DNA of 38,323 nt from assembly GCF_001531445.1 (NCBI RefSeq), contig NZ_LQYA01000123.1:19709-58031 (forward strand). Direction: 5' to 3'. The first letter of the stretch is position 1. Each line of letters starts with the position of its first letter. The position numbers and the translations under genes are program-made. Positions 9,634 through 18,067 of the stretch are shown here, piece by piece. This stretch comes from Sporosarcina koreensis (GTDB lineage Bacteria; Bacillota; Bacilli; Bacillales_A; Planococcaceae). The notes below the pieces were generated by a model. The model was not told where the DNA came from. It did not search any database and worked only from the letters and a program-made list of their open reading frames with translations.

Positions 9634-12321
9634 TTATCTGTTGCTGCCGTCGTCGGTTCCGTCGCCGGAGCCGTCATCTCCGCCTGTTCCGGGGTTGGTT
9701 GTTTCATCACCAGGATTGCCGGAACCGTCGCCACCCGAATTGTCGGCGTCTCCATCGTTTCCATTATTACTGCCGTTGTTTCCGTTGTTATTACTGTTAT
9801 TTCCATTATTTCCGTTATCTCCGTTATCTCCATTATTGCCGTTGTTCCAGTTTCCATTGTTATTTCCACTATCGCCGTTATTGTTTTCTCCGTTATTGTC
9901 ATTTTCATCGTTTTCATCCATCCAAGGATCATCTTCCGTCTGCCCCTCAATCAGCAGGGAAGTGGAGGCTGGACTGCTTTCGATTTCTCCAGATATAGCT
10001 GTCACGGAGAAGACGTACGTGCGACCCAATTCAACACCGGAGAACGTCACAGCATGCTCGGATGTCGTCGTCATGTTCTGCGGTTCGCCGCCATCCACTG
10101 CAACAGAGACACTGAATTGCACTGGTTCCGGCAGCATTAATGCATCAGGGTCATCATAAGACCAATTCAGTGCGACTGAGTTCGACTCTGCATCATATTC
10201 CGCAGTCAAGCCACTTGGCGCATCCAGTTCAGTAATCACTTCTTCATCCATTTCGGTCGGCACAGTTCCTCGAACGAACAATTCTGTGCTCTTGAGCGCA
10301 TCAGGCGTCGAATTGCTCGCCAAAATTGTTGGATTGGATCCCTTCACAATGACTGCTTCTTCAACTGAGCTTGGCTTTTTGAAGTGCGGCGTATTCTTGC
10401 CAGCGACAAGGTCGGTCATGACTGTCCTAAATAGGATCTGCGGCACATAGCGGCCTTTATCATATGTTGTGATCGGGGTTTTAAAGTCTTTATAACCACC
10501 CCAAACAGAAATTGTATATTCCGTCGTATAGCCGGTGAACCAACTATCCGGTACATCGGTATTTTTCATACCTTTTTCTTTCATTGTTTTCGCATCATAG
10601 TTTGTCGTACCTGTCTTACCAGCCATATCCAATCCTTGGACGTTAGCTGTCTTACCGGTTCCGTAAGAGATGACATCCCGTAAAATATCAGTCACCATAT
10701 AAGCTGTTGAATCTTTCATGACTGTCTTGGGGTCTGGTGCCAAATTACGCTCAGTACCATCGCGGAAAGTGATTTTTTTGACGGCGTGAGGTTTTGTGTA
10801 AATGCCTCCGTTGCCGAAAGGTGCATAAGCGCCTGCCATTTGGATTGTGGAAAATTCAGCATCTCCGCCACCGATAGCAAGTGTGGAAGTCATATCACCA
10901 TATTCAAGCCCAAGCTTGCCTGCAAATTCACGGGCTCGTTTCGTTCCAACTTCTTCAAACACTTTGATGGCCGGAATATTTCTTGAGCGGTACAAGGCTT
11001 CTCTTATTGAAATGGGACCCAAGTATTTTCCATCGACGTTTCGTATTGATATATCTGTACCTTTGTATTTATACGGTTCGTCGACCACGGTATGTGCGGT
11101 CGACCAGCTTTCATTTTCAATGATAGGACCGTAGGACAGGATCGGCTTGATGACAGAGCCGGGCTGTCTGAGGTTGTCACCGGAAGCGAAGTTCCAATTC
11201 CGCCCAGTGAAATTCCTTCCGCCTCCGATGGCGACGATTTCCCCAGTTTTCGTATCAAGAACGGTCATACCTGCTTGCATATCCTCAGATTCATAAATGG
11301 CTGCATTATTAATTGCCTTTTCAACAGATTTCTGTGCTTCGGGATCTAATGCCGTATGAATCGTGATTCCTTCCGATATAAGGTCAGCCATGCCTGCGGC
11401 TTCCAATTCATCGAGTACGATGTCAGCATAAGCAAGATATTGAGAATTTGTGTTGTCATCTCGTTGGTCTTCCGGAAGCAATGTCGCGGTAACTGGAACT
11501 GCTTTTGCTTCTTCCATTTGTTCTTTTGTAATTTTTTCATGCTTATACATAAGGCTTAGTACGATATTCCGGCGTTTCTCTGCACGCTCAGGATTCTTGA
11601 ACGGGTTATATCCATTCGGAGACTGAGGCAGTCCTGCCAACATTGCCATTTCGTGCAATTCAAGCTCATTCAAATCTTTCCCATAAAAATAGTTAGCAGC
11701 CGTTCCAAAGCCGTGAATCCTTCCCGACATAAGTACTTTATTGAAGTACATTTCAAAAATCTGTTCTTTATCATATTCATTCTCTAATTTAAAGGCGAGC
11801 CATGCTTCTTGGGCTTTACGTTTCAATGTCTTTTCCTCAGATAAGAAGGAGTTTTTTATGACTTGTTGCGTCAATGTTGAAGCCCCTTGAGAGCCGAAGC
11901 CGCTGCGGAAGTTAGCTAGAACCGCCCCGCCAAGCCTCCAAAAATCCATGCCGTGATGTTTGTAGAAACGTACATCTTCAGTTGCAAGAATTGCACTTTC
12001 CATTTCTTTTGGAATTTGGTCATAAGGGACAAATTCCCTTTTTTCGGCACCTAATTTCATGAATACATTGCCGTTACGGTCCGCAACATCTGCTGTAATG
12101 GGATCCTTCAATAGGCTCTCATCAAGGTCCGGTGCACTGCTAGCATAGAAAGCAAACAGCCCCGCTCCACCGATTAAAATCGCAAATCCGAGGGCGACGA
12201 TGCCAAGTATTATTTTCTTTATAATGCCGGCACCATTCTTCTTCTGTTTATTCTTCCCGCGACGTTTTTCCGCTTCCATCTGCTGACGTCTGGCTGCGCG
12301 GGATTTAGTCTGATCACTCAT
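9634..12321 (-). CDS. ponA: Class A penicillin-binding protein 1A/1B
   Basis: PonA is a bifunctional peptidoglycan glycosyltransferase/transpeptidase of 895 aa. Residues 1-32 are basic and cytosolic; a single membrane anchor spans about 33-60. The GT51 domain contains EDVRFYKHHG with catalytic Glu115, and QGASTLTQQ. The transpeptidase domain has S389-V-I-K (SxxK), SRN and KTGTT. A fibronectin type III-like domain (about 695-790) follows, then about 100 residues of Asn/Gly/Asp-rich low-complexity tail from about 793, a tail also known from B. subtilis PBP1. ATG 12321 follows AGGA and overlaps the recU stop by 4 bp, so recU and ponA are coupled as in other Firmicutes. Confidence 0.96.
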   Translation of the reverse strand: MSDQTKSRAARRQQMEAEKRRGKNKQKKNGAGIIKKIILGIVALGFAILIGGAGLFAFYASSAPDLDESLLKDPITADVADRNGNVFMKLGAEKREFVPYDQIPKEMESAILATEDVRFYKHHGMDFWRLGGAVLANFRSGFGSQGASTLTQQVIKNSFLSEEKTLKRKAQEAWLAFKLENEYDKEQIFEMYFNKVLMSGRIHGFGTAANYFYGKDLNELELHEMAMLAGLPQSPNGYNPFKNPERAEKRRNIVLSLMYKHEKITKEQMEEAKAVPVTATLLPEDQRDDNTNSQYLAYADIVLDELEAAGMADLISEGITIHTALDPEAQKSVEKAINNAAIYESEDMQAGMTVLDTKTGEIVAIGGGRNFTGRNWNFASGDNLRQPGSVIKPILSYGPIIENESWSTAHTVVDEPYKYKGTDISIRNVDGKYLGPISIREALYRSRNIPAIKVFEEVGTKRAREFAGKLGLEYGDMTSTLAIGGGDAEFSTIQMAGAYAPFGNGGIYTKPHAVKKITFRDGTERNLAPDPKTVMKDSTAYMVTDILRDVISYGTGKTANVQGLDMAGKTGTTNYDAKTMKEKGMKNTDVPDSWFTGYTTEYTISVWGGYKDFKTPITTYDKGRYVPQILFRTVMTDLVAGKNTPHFKKPSSVEEAVIVKGSNPTILASNSTPDALKSTELFVRGTVPTEMDEEVITELDAPSGLTAEYDAESNSVALNWSYDDPDALMLPEPVQFSVSVAVDGGEPQNMTTTSEHAVTFSGVELGRTYVFSVTAISGEIESSPASTSLLIEGQTEDDPWMDENDENDNNGENNNGDSGNNNGNWNNGNNGDNGDNGNNGNNSNNNGNNGSNNGNDGDADNSGGDGSGNPGDETTNPGTGGDDGSGDGTDDGSNR

Positions 12322-12956
12322 ATGTTTTCCTGCCTTTCAATCGTTTCTGATCCTGATTTTCCCAAAAGTGAATCCAAAGCTTTTAAATAGTCGAGCCGTG
12401 GATTGAAACCGGGATTAATTTCTATGGATATCTCTTCCATTTCAGAAAGTGTGATAGATTTTCTTCCTCCTGCTATCATTCTTTCCCATTTTTTTTCGAA
12501 GTACTCGTAAGGTACGATGAAATAGCGATCAAGAACGGCAAATTTTACTAACAGAAACGCGATGCCTGCTTGCTCGGTCACTTTTTTCATATGTTCGACC
12601 TGATGCTCGTGAATATTTTGCAATGGAAAGGAAGTTGTATTCTTCGTCTCCTTTGCTTCAAAGTCAATATATCTCCCATTCCAAACACCATTATAGTCCG
12701 TTGTGGAAGGAGAGCGGAAATAAGCTTCGGTTATGACGGCTGCGCTTCTAGCAGGATATTTAACGTGTACGATTTGGATCGGAACCGGCTTTTTATGGAT
12801 GACCGCTTCATTATTGGCCAAATAATACTCATTCGTTTCATTCAATTCATCCTCTAATGTTTTCCCCCGGTTGCTGTACGACAGATTTTTTTGATTCGCT
12901 CGGGCCAAGCGTTGCGCCGGGACATATTTTTTTCCGTTCGGATATCGAATTGTCAT
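12318..12956 (-). CDS. recU: Holliday junction resolvase RecU
   Basis: RecU cleaves four-way junctions during recombination and modulates RecA. With ATG at 12956 (preceded by GAGGTGG) the product is 212 aa and begins TIRYPNGKKYVP, as expected. Hallmarks are SYSNRGKTLEDELNETN, PARSAAVITEAYFRSPS, and the nuclease core TTDYNGVWNGRYIDFEAKETK carrying the catalytic Asp, Glu and Lys, followed by SFPLQNIHEHQ. An in-frame GTG at 12965 falls inside the ribosome site. It overlaps ponA by 4 bp. Confidence 0.95.
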   Translation of the reverse strand: MTIRYPNGKKYVPAQRLARANQKNLSYSNRGKTLEDELNETNEYYLANNEAVIHKKPVPIQIVHVKYPARSAAVITEAYFRSPSTTDYNGVWNGRYIDFEAKETKNTTSFPLQNIHEHQVEHMKKVTEQAGIAFLLVKFAVLDRYFIVPYEYFEKKWERMIAGGRKSITLSEMEEISIEINPGFNPRLDYLKALDSLLGKSGSETIERQENI

Positions 12957-12976
12957 TCCTACCACCTCGCGTAACT

Positions 12977-12985
12977 ATCATACCA
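12977..12985 (-). promoter_or_regulatory. Candidate extended -10 promoter for recU-ponA
   Basis: On the minus strand TGGTATGAT is an extended -10 about 21 bp before the recU ATG, leaving room for the GAGGTGG ribosome site. No convincing -35 is visible. Confidence 0.4.
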
Positions 12986-13067
12986 TAATGATTAGACGGA
13001 TTATCGCTTTAAAAGTTGCGCGACATTACTGTTCAGCCCATCGTAAAGAATACACGTTCGTTTACGT

Positions 13068-13097
13068 TTGGTGTCTAGGTGCAGTTTTTGATAGACT
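13068..13097 (+). promoter_or_regulatory. Candidate promoter for yppE-mrfA
   Basis: TTGGTG and TAGACT are 18 bp apart, and TGA precedes the -10 as an extended element. The -10 lies about 32 bp before the inferred TTG start of yppE. Match quality is moderate. Confidence 0.35.
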
Positions 13098-13128
13098 AGA
13101 GAAAAGACTTCGGAAAGGAAGAAATCAA

Positions 13129-13500
13129 TTGTTAACCTTATTAGAGAAAACGGAACGGCTCCTTTCTGTATGTGAAGAGTGCTTGAATCGACTTCCCACT
13201 ATGCGAGAAGAGGATCGGGAGCCCGATTTTTTTACAGAAGTGAAACCTTATGCAGATGTTAATCATAGATTGCTTGACGAATGGACCGAAGAAATTAGGA
13301 TGTTGATTCGCAATGAAAGGCCGAAATACATCCATCTTCACCAGATCGAATCATTGAACGAATCGATGAAACAATTCATTGTACAATCTTTTTACCCGAA
13401 AACAGGAAAGAAACGCTTTATCCTTTCCATCAATTCTGCGACATACACATTGAGAACGGTTTTGGATGAATTGCGATCTAAAGGCGGGGAGCAAGGATGA
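13129..13500 (+). CDS. yppE: YppE-family protein (DUF1798)
   Basis: The product is a small soluble helical protein of unknown function. TTG 13129 is preceded by AAAGGAAG with normal spacing and gives exactly 123 aa, the size of B. subtilis YppE. The frame is open upstream to 12988, but that stretch holds the divergent promoter area and encodes no recognisable domain. Visible features are LLTLLEKTERLLSVCEECL, then FTEVKPYADVNHRLLDEWTE and a C-terminal FYPKTGKKRFILSINSATYTL (17 of these residues characteristic). It lies in the recU neighbourhood as in B. subtilis and overlaps mrfA by 4 bp, implying translational coupling to that helicase. Confidence 0.78.
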   Translation: MLTLLEKTERLLSVCEECLNRLPTMREEDREPDFFTEVKPYADVNHRLLDEWTEEIRMLIRNERPKYIHLHQIESLNESMKQFIVQSFYPKTGKKRFILSINSATYTLRTVLDELRSKGGEQG

Positions 13501-15761
13501 AGAAGACAAGCGTCCGAGAAACGGTTGATCTCTTCTTATCCGATCCTGAACTGTCATCCAATATTCGCCATTATGAAAAGATTGAAGGAAAATCTGCCGA
13601 ATACGCATCATTTCCGGAACAGCTTCATCCCTCCATCGTGAAGGCGCTGGCAGACAAAGGGATTGAACGCTTATACAGTCATCAACGCGAAGCATTCGAT
13701 CTTGCGACGTCAGGCAATTCAATAACGGCAGTGACGCCGACTGCTTCAGGGAAATCGTTATGCTATCATCTGCCCGTCCTCCAAAGTATTTTGGAGGATG
13801 ATTCTTCCCGCGCACTCTATCTGTTTCCGACAAAAGCGCTAGCGCAAGACCAGCTGGCCGATTTGCATGAGTTGATCGAAGCGAGCGGGGAGACGATCCT
13901 CAGCTATACATATGATGGGGATACGGCACCTGGATTGCGAACTAAGGTTCGTAAATCTGGGCATATCGTTTTGACGAACCCCGATATGCTCCACTCGGGC
14001 ATCTTGCCTCACCATACAAAATGGGTATCCCTCTTCGAAAATTTGAAGTACATCATTATAGATGAACTGCATACGTATAAAGGGGTGTTCGGGAGCCACG
14101 TCGCACATGTATTGAGAAGATTGAAGCGCATTTGCAATTATTATGGATGCAATCCGACGTTCATCTGCACTTCGGCTACGATTGCCAATCCGAAAGAGCT
14201 TGCCGAGACGCTGACGAACTCACCGATGCAACTCATCTCTAAGAACGGCGCTCCTTCAGGCGTTAAGCATTTCATATTTTACAATCCGCCGATCGTCCAT
14301 AAAACATTTGGCATCCGGCGAAGCGCAATCCTCGAAGTGAGGGATATCGCGTCGTTTTTGTATAGGGAAGGGGTCCAAACAATCATCTTCGCGAAAAGCA
14401 GGGTACGCGTTGAAATGCTTGTTACGTATATGAAGGAATTGACGAAGAAGAAGCTATTCGATGAGACGATTATGGGCTACCGAGGGGGCTACTTGCCTTC
14501 GGAGCGGAGGAAGATCGAAAAAAGGCTTCGCGACGGGGAGATTAAGACAGTCGTTAGCACAAACGCACTTGAGCTCGGCATCGATATCGGCCAATTGCAA
14601 GCTTGCATCATGACTGGCTATCCAGGAAATATCGCGAGTGCCTATCAACAGGCAGGAAGAGCGGGAAGAAGGCAAGATGACGCTTTAATCATCTACGTTG
14701 CCCAATCGATGGCGCTCGACCAATACATTATTCAGCATCCTGAATACTTGTTAGGCCAAACGCCAGAAGAAGCAAGAATCCATCCTGATAATATGCTTAT
14801 CCTCATGGATCATCTGAAATGCGCATCATTTGAATTGCCGTTCACGATGACAGAAACTTACGGCGAATTCGAAGTCCAAGAGTTGCTCGCCTTTTTGGAA
14901 GCGGAAGGGGTGCTCGTCAAAACATCTGATAAATGGCATTGGATGACAGACCGATTCCCTGCAAGCGAAATCAGTCTACGTTCGGCCTCCCAAGAAAATG
15001 TCGTCATCATCGACAAAACGATCCCTAAAGGAACTGTCGTGATCGGTGAGATGGATCGCTACAGCGCAATGACTTTATTGCACGAAGAGGCGATCTATAT
15101 GCATCAAGGGAAGCAATATCAAGTCGAAATGCTAGATTGGGAGGAAAAGAAGGCATACGTGACAGAAGTCGATGTCGATTATTATACGGATGCCAACTTG
15201 GCTGTGGAATTGAAAGTGATCAGTGAGGATGAAAGCGAGCAAATGGGGGAAGCGGAAATTGCGTACGGAGATATTGCAGTTTTAGCGATTCCTACTATAT
15301 TTAAAAAGATACGCTTCGACACACACGACAATATCGGCTCCGGCCCAATCTCGCTCCCAGCAGAGGAATTGCATACATCATCGACCTGGTATTCATTCGA
15401 TACACCTGACGAATGGAAGGAATCCGATCTGACGGACGCGCTGACGGGTGCCGCGTATGCAATTCAATCATTCATTCCCTTATTCGTTCGCTGTGACCGG
15501 TCGGACATCCATGTTGTCCCGCAAGTGAAGGCAATCCATACAGGGAAGCCGACAATTTTCATTTACGACAGCTATCCGGGAGGCATCGGATTAAGCGAGA
15601 AGCTTTACGGTAGGTGGAAAGAGCTGCTAAACCGAACTGCTCAACATGTCGCAGGCTGCGTCTGTGAATATGGCTGCCCGGTGTGTATAGGCGCCCAGGA
15701 AGAAGGCGTGAAGACAGGTAAGAAGCATGTAAGCGAGTTGCTGCATGAACTGGCGAAATGA
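13497..15761 (+). CDS. mrfA: MrfA/YprA-type DEXH DNA-repair helicase
   Basis: The 754-aa product is a superfamily 2 helicase with Walker A TPTASGKS (Lys86), DELH box at 189-192 in IIIDELHTYKG, CTSATIANP (motif III), STNALELGIDIG and QQAGRAGRRQD (motif VI), and a C-terminal DUF1998/MZB region whose Cys721, Cys723, Cys727 and Cys730 (CVCEYGCPVC) can bind zinc. This is the architecture of B. subtilis MrfA (YprA), which acts with the exonuclease MrfB (YprB) in a UvrABC-independent excision pathway for mitomycin C lesions. GGGGAG precedes ATG 13497. In B. subtilis mrfB follows directly; here it lies 2.3 kb away, beyond an accessory insert. Confidence 0.93.
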   Translation: MKKTSVRETVDLFLSDPELSSNIRHYEKIEGKSAEYASFPEQLHPSIVKALADKGIERLYSHQREAFDLATSGNSITAVTPTASGKSLCYHLPVLQSILEDDSSRALYLFPTKALAQDQLADLHELIEASGETILSYTYDGDTAPGLRTKVRKSGHIVLTNPDMLHSGILPHHTKWVSLFENLKYIIIDELHTYKGVFGSHVAHVLRRLKRICNYYGCNPTFICTSATIANPKELAETLTNSPMQLISKNGAPSGVKHFIFYNPPIVHKTFGIRRSAILEVRDIASFLYREGVQTIIFAKSRVRVEMLVTYMKELTKKKLFDETIMGYRGGYLPSERRKIEKRLRDGEIKTVVSTNALELGIDIGQLQACIMTGYPGNIASAYQQAGRAGRRQDDALIIYVAQSMALDQYIIQHPEYLLGQTPEEARIHPDNMLILMDHLKCASFELPFTMTETYGEFEVQELLAFLEAEGVLVKTSDKWHWMTDRFPASEISLRSASQENVVIIDKTIPKGTVVIGEMDRYSAMTLLHEEAIYMHQGKQYQVEMLDWEEKKAYVTEVDVDYYTDANLAVELKVISEDESEQMGEAEIAYGDIAVLAIPTIFKKIRFDTHDNIGSGPISLPAEELHTSSTWYSFDTPDEWKESDLTDALTGAAYAIQSFIPLFVRCDRSDIHVVPQVKAIHTGKPTIFIYDSYPGGIGLSEKLYGRWKELLNRTAQHVAGCVCEYGCPVCIGAQEEGVKTGKKHVSELLHELAK

Positions 15762-15815
15762 AAAAGCGTTCAATTAACATATAATAAAAGGTTGCATTTA
15801 TTTACGATCAAAATG

Positions 15816-15844
15816 GGCGCTAATTCATATATCGAACTAGCGCC
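15816..15844. terminator. Hairpin between mrfA and the Nudix gene
   Basis: GGCGCTA and TAGCGCC form a 7-bp stem around a 15-nt loop, between convergent genes. T-richness is modest on both sides (CTATTTATAG rightward, CATTTTGAT leftward), so it is a weak bidirectional terminator candidate. Confidence 0.45.
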
Positions 15845-15855
15845 TATTTATAGCT

Positions 15856-16254
15856 TTACTGTTCAAGCTGTTCCAGTAATAAATGTAAATCCTCAGGATA
15901 GGCGTGCTTTATCGTTTTTAATTCAGGCAAAGACTTCCAATCGGCTTCGGCAATAATTTCATCGGGATCATTTATCCCGCTACTTTCCCCAATCTTGTCT
16001 ACCCTAAAATAATAAGTTGTTACTTGAATACCTTTAATGGTTGTTTCTTTAATCTGTAATTGTTCGATGACTTTCACGTCGTATCCCGTTTCTTCTTTAC
16101 ATTCCCTGACACAGCATTCCTCTGGACTTTCGCCGTCTTCAACACCACCCGAAGGTACTGCCCATTCCTCTGACTCAAAACTTTTGACCATCAATACTTC
16201 CTTTTGGTCATTGATACAAATACCTGCTGAACCTGACCATCTATTCATTCCCAT
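15856..16254 (-). CDS. Nudix hydrolase
   Basis: A 132-aa protein with a complete Nudix box: G-x5-E-x7-R-E-x2-E-E-x-G realised as GGVEDGESPEECCVRECKEE followed by TGY. Such enzymes hydrolyse nucleoside diphosphates linked to another moiety, using Mg ions; the substrate cannot be read from the sequence. AGGTGG is well spaced before ATG 16254. It is the last gene of a leftward group inserted between mrfA and mrfB and is convergent with mrfA. A MutT-like pool-cleaning role would fit a repair context but is speculation; many Nudix genes are accessory. Confidence 0.88.
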   Translation of the reverse strand: MGMNRWSGSAGICINDQKEVLMVKSFESEEWAVPSGGVEDGESPEECCVRECKEETGYDVKVIEQLQIKETTIKGIQVTTYYFRVDKIGESSGINDPDEIIAEADWKSLPELKTIKHAYPEDLHLLLEQLEQ

Positions 16255-16382
16255 AATCCCACCTTATAAAATTTCCATTAAATTAAATGGCATCTTGATG
16301 TCTAGACCATATCCGGCAACTGTACTCGTACGCGGAAGGGGACTAAATCGTTTTTGGGGGTTGTTATATACGATAAGAAAAT

Positions 16383-17360
16383 CTATTGATAGTTAGCTAT
16401 GTAGTTTCCATCTTCAAAGATTTCCTTCGGACTTTTGGAAGTCCATTCTTCTACTGTCATATTGGGATGCAAATTCAAGTAAGATCTAATCATTTTGTAT
16501 CCTTCGCTATAGCCATAGTTTAGAGGGAAACCATTAGAGCCATCTATCACCATTTCTTGAAACTCCCGGGTAGCACTCCTCTCAAGATAGGGTTCAATCT
16601 TGCTCCAATATTCTTTGTTAAAACTTTCATCTACCACACGATAAGAGCTGTTTAAATTGGGATACACCAAGGTTTCAAACATCACGGCCTGCCCTTCCAA
16701 CAATACATAATCTAATCCTGTTTCATAATTATTTTTCGGAAGATGCTTTCCTATCCAAACACTATGATGATATTCATGGGCTATTCCTGACTTATAATAC
16801 TTATCAAGCCCGCTGTAAAAGACCATAATTTCACCTGATCCGCTTGTAAACATTTCATAAGTAGCTCTTTCGCTTTTAGGAAATACACATATTGCTGTTT
16901 TTTTATCTGATGGAAGTATGTCTGAGGATTTAACAAGTGATTCTTCAAATATCTCATTTAAGTGATTTGTATTCATTGATTCAATTTGATTTTTAATACT
17001 TTCAAATTCACTTTTTCTTGGAATCCATTCAAAGATATCTGTAGAATTCGCATTTACAAGTTCCGCATCTTTAAAACATGCTTCATATACAGGTTCTACA
17101 ATTTCCTGTTGATATAAGTTATATAATGATTCATCTGGATGATCGTTTACAGCTTCAAAAAAACGTTCATATAACAAGTAAGCATGAATTATTGTAAATT
17201 CTTGGCCCGTATTGGGATTTTTAAAAGAGTAGGTAATGTTTTGTTGTTCATTTTCCAAATGTATATCTTCATGAGGTTGCTCAATTTGCTTACAGGCTGA
17301 TAAAGTAAAAACGAGAAGCATACAAATTGATATGAAAACTTTAGTTATAGTATTTATCAG
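16383..17360 (-). CDS. Putative zinc-metalloprotease lipoprotein (DUF2268-like)
   Basis: The C-terminal half has HEYHH (residues 195-199 from the CTG start) and a downstream EGQA Glu, together an HExxH...E gluzincin signature as in DUF2268-type predicted Zn proteases. The N-terminus carries a lipobox, LSAC, so the protein is probably anchored outside the membrane. From the first ATG (17321, 312 aa) the signal peptide would be only nine residues long before Cys and lacks a ribosome site. Starting at CTG 17360, 39 bp upstream and in frame, restores a normal 22-residue lipoprotein signal (INTITKVFISICMLLVFTL then SAC) and places AAAGGGAG correctly. The CTG start is an inference. Base composition is clearly AT-richer than the flanking mrf genes. 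The substrate is unknown. Confidence 0.72.
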   Translation of the reverse strand: MINTITKVFISICMLLVFTLSACKQIEQPHEDIHLENEQQNITYSFKNPNTGQEFTIIHAYLLYERFFEAVNDHPDESLYNLYQQEIVEPVYEACFKDAELVNANSTDIFEWIPRKSEFESIKNQIESMNTNHLNEIFEESLVKSSDILPSDKKTAICVFPKSERATYEMFTSGSGEIMVFYSGLDKYYKSGIAHEYHHSVWIGKHLPKNNYETGLDYVLLEGQAVMFETLVYPNLNSSYRVVDESFNKEYWSKIEPYLERSATREFQEMVIDGSNGFPLNYGYSEGYKMIRSYLNLHPNMTVEEWTSKSPKEIFEDGNYIANYQ

Positions 17361-17404
17361 TTTCCACTCCCTTTACTAAACTTATTTCCATTGCATTCCT
17401 GTCA

Positions 17405-17641
17405 TCAAATAAAATAATCATAGTAATAAAAAACAGTCAAAAAGAAACTTAGGACCATAAACAAGACCAACCCTAGAATGATTGGATTAAAACGAAATCG
17501 AAATAGTTTTACCCCTCCTGCATCCTGCCCCGTTACGCCTTTTACGCTTACGTTATACACGTTTTGGTTTTGAGCATTGAAATATAAAAACAGCCATGGT
17601 ATTGCAAAAATTAGTACGCTTCCCAAGAAAAGAAACTCCAT
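17405..17641 (-). CDS. Small two-pass membrane protein, unknown
   Basis: A 78-aa protein with membrane segments at about 3-21 (FLFLGSVLIFAIPWLFLYF) and 53-75, separated by a short hydrophilic loop (QNQNVYNVSVKGVTGQDAGG). No family recognised. It lies 9 bp after the end of the frameshifted micro-ORF and 44 bp before the lipoprotein gene on the same strand, so the three may be one transcript. The ribosome site is weak, which suggests coupling to the upstream reading frame. Confidence 0.55.
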   Translation of the reverse strand: MEFLFLGSVLIFAIPWLFLYFNAQNQNVYNVSVKGVTGQDAGGVKLFRFRFNPIILGLVLFMVLSFFLTVFYYYDYFI

Positions 17642-17650
17642 GAAATCCCA

Positions 17651-17747
17651 TTAGATAACTATAGATATTGCCCACAACAAACCCGTTTCTATTAACATGG
17701 TTAAGATCACTAGCAATGTTTTTTCAACTAAAGCACCCCAGATACAT
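17651..17747 (-). pseudogene. Frameshifted micro-ORF for a 31-aa membrane peptide
   Basis: On the minus strand a perfect AGGAGG (17756-17761) stands 8 nt before ATG 17747, but the reading frame stops after seven codons (MYLGCFS). Removing one G from the GGGG run at 17736-17739 gives an uninterrupted 31-codon frame to the TAA at 17651-17653, encoding MYLGALVEKTLLVILTML then IETGLLWAISIVI, a plausible membrane helix. So this is either a decayed small gene, a sequencing slip, or a slippery site. It heads the leftward accessory group. Confidence 0.45.
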
Positions 17748-18067
17748 AAATAATTCCTCCTGTTCTTTTAAACTTCTAAGAAAAATGGCTTACGGATGAT
17801 TGTTTCTTATGTATAGCCATACAAAAATATATAATAAGTATATCATTTTTGATTCCGAAAGTTCTGCTTTTTTACGAGTTTTGCTATCTCTATTCAATCT
17901 TGTTAAAATTTATTTGTTTTATAGTCACCTGATGATGAAGCCGTTACTTTTCACTAGTGTGGAAGCAGTTGTCATTACGTAGAAAGTTTCAAATCAATAC
18001 TACATCCCAGTAAATTATTTCTATGATACGATAGCCATAAAAGAAAGAATGGAAGGGGGGGAAACAG
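17748..18067. other. AT-rich intergenic stretch upstream of mrfB
   Basis: About 320 bp without a supportable gene. It holds the AGGAGG site of the leftward micro-ORF at its left end, AT-rich sequence with several TATA-like tracts, and at its right end the mrfB ribosome site (GGAAGGGGGGG, 18051-18061). A 60-codon open frame at 17800-17982 has no ribosome site and is not called. TATGATACGAT near 18022-18032 could hold the new mrfB -10, without a clear -35. Confidence 0.5.

Noticed and set aside
9606-10159. Plus-strand open frames of 130 and 172 codons rich in Ser, Leu, Pro or Tyr, Cys, Arg
   Set aside because: They are antisense shadows of the biased Asn/Gly codons in the PonA tail.
12988-13128. 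N-terminal extension of the yppE frame from an ATG at 12988
   Set aside because: It would cover the divergent promoters; TTG 13129 has a good ribosome site and gives the family length.
13351-13833. 160-codon minus-strand frame across yppE and mrfA
   Set aside because: Antisense to two supported genes, no ribosome site or domain.
17800-17982. 60-codon plus-strand frame upstream of mrfB
   Set aside because: No ribosome site, no recognisable domain, AT-rich random sequence.
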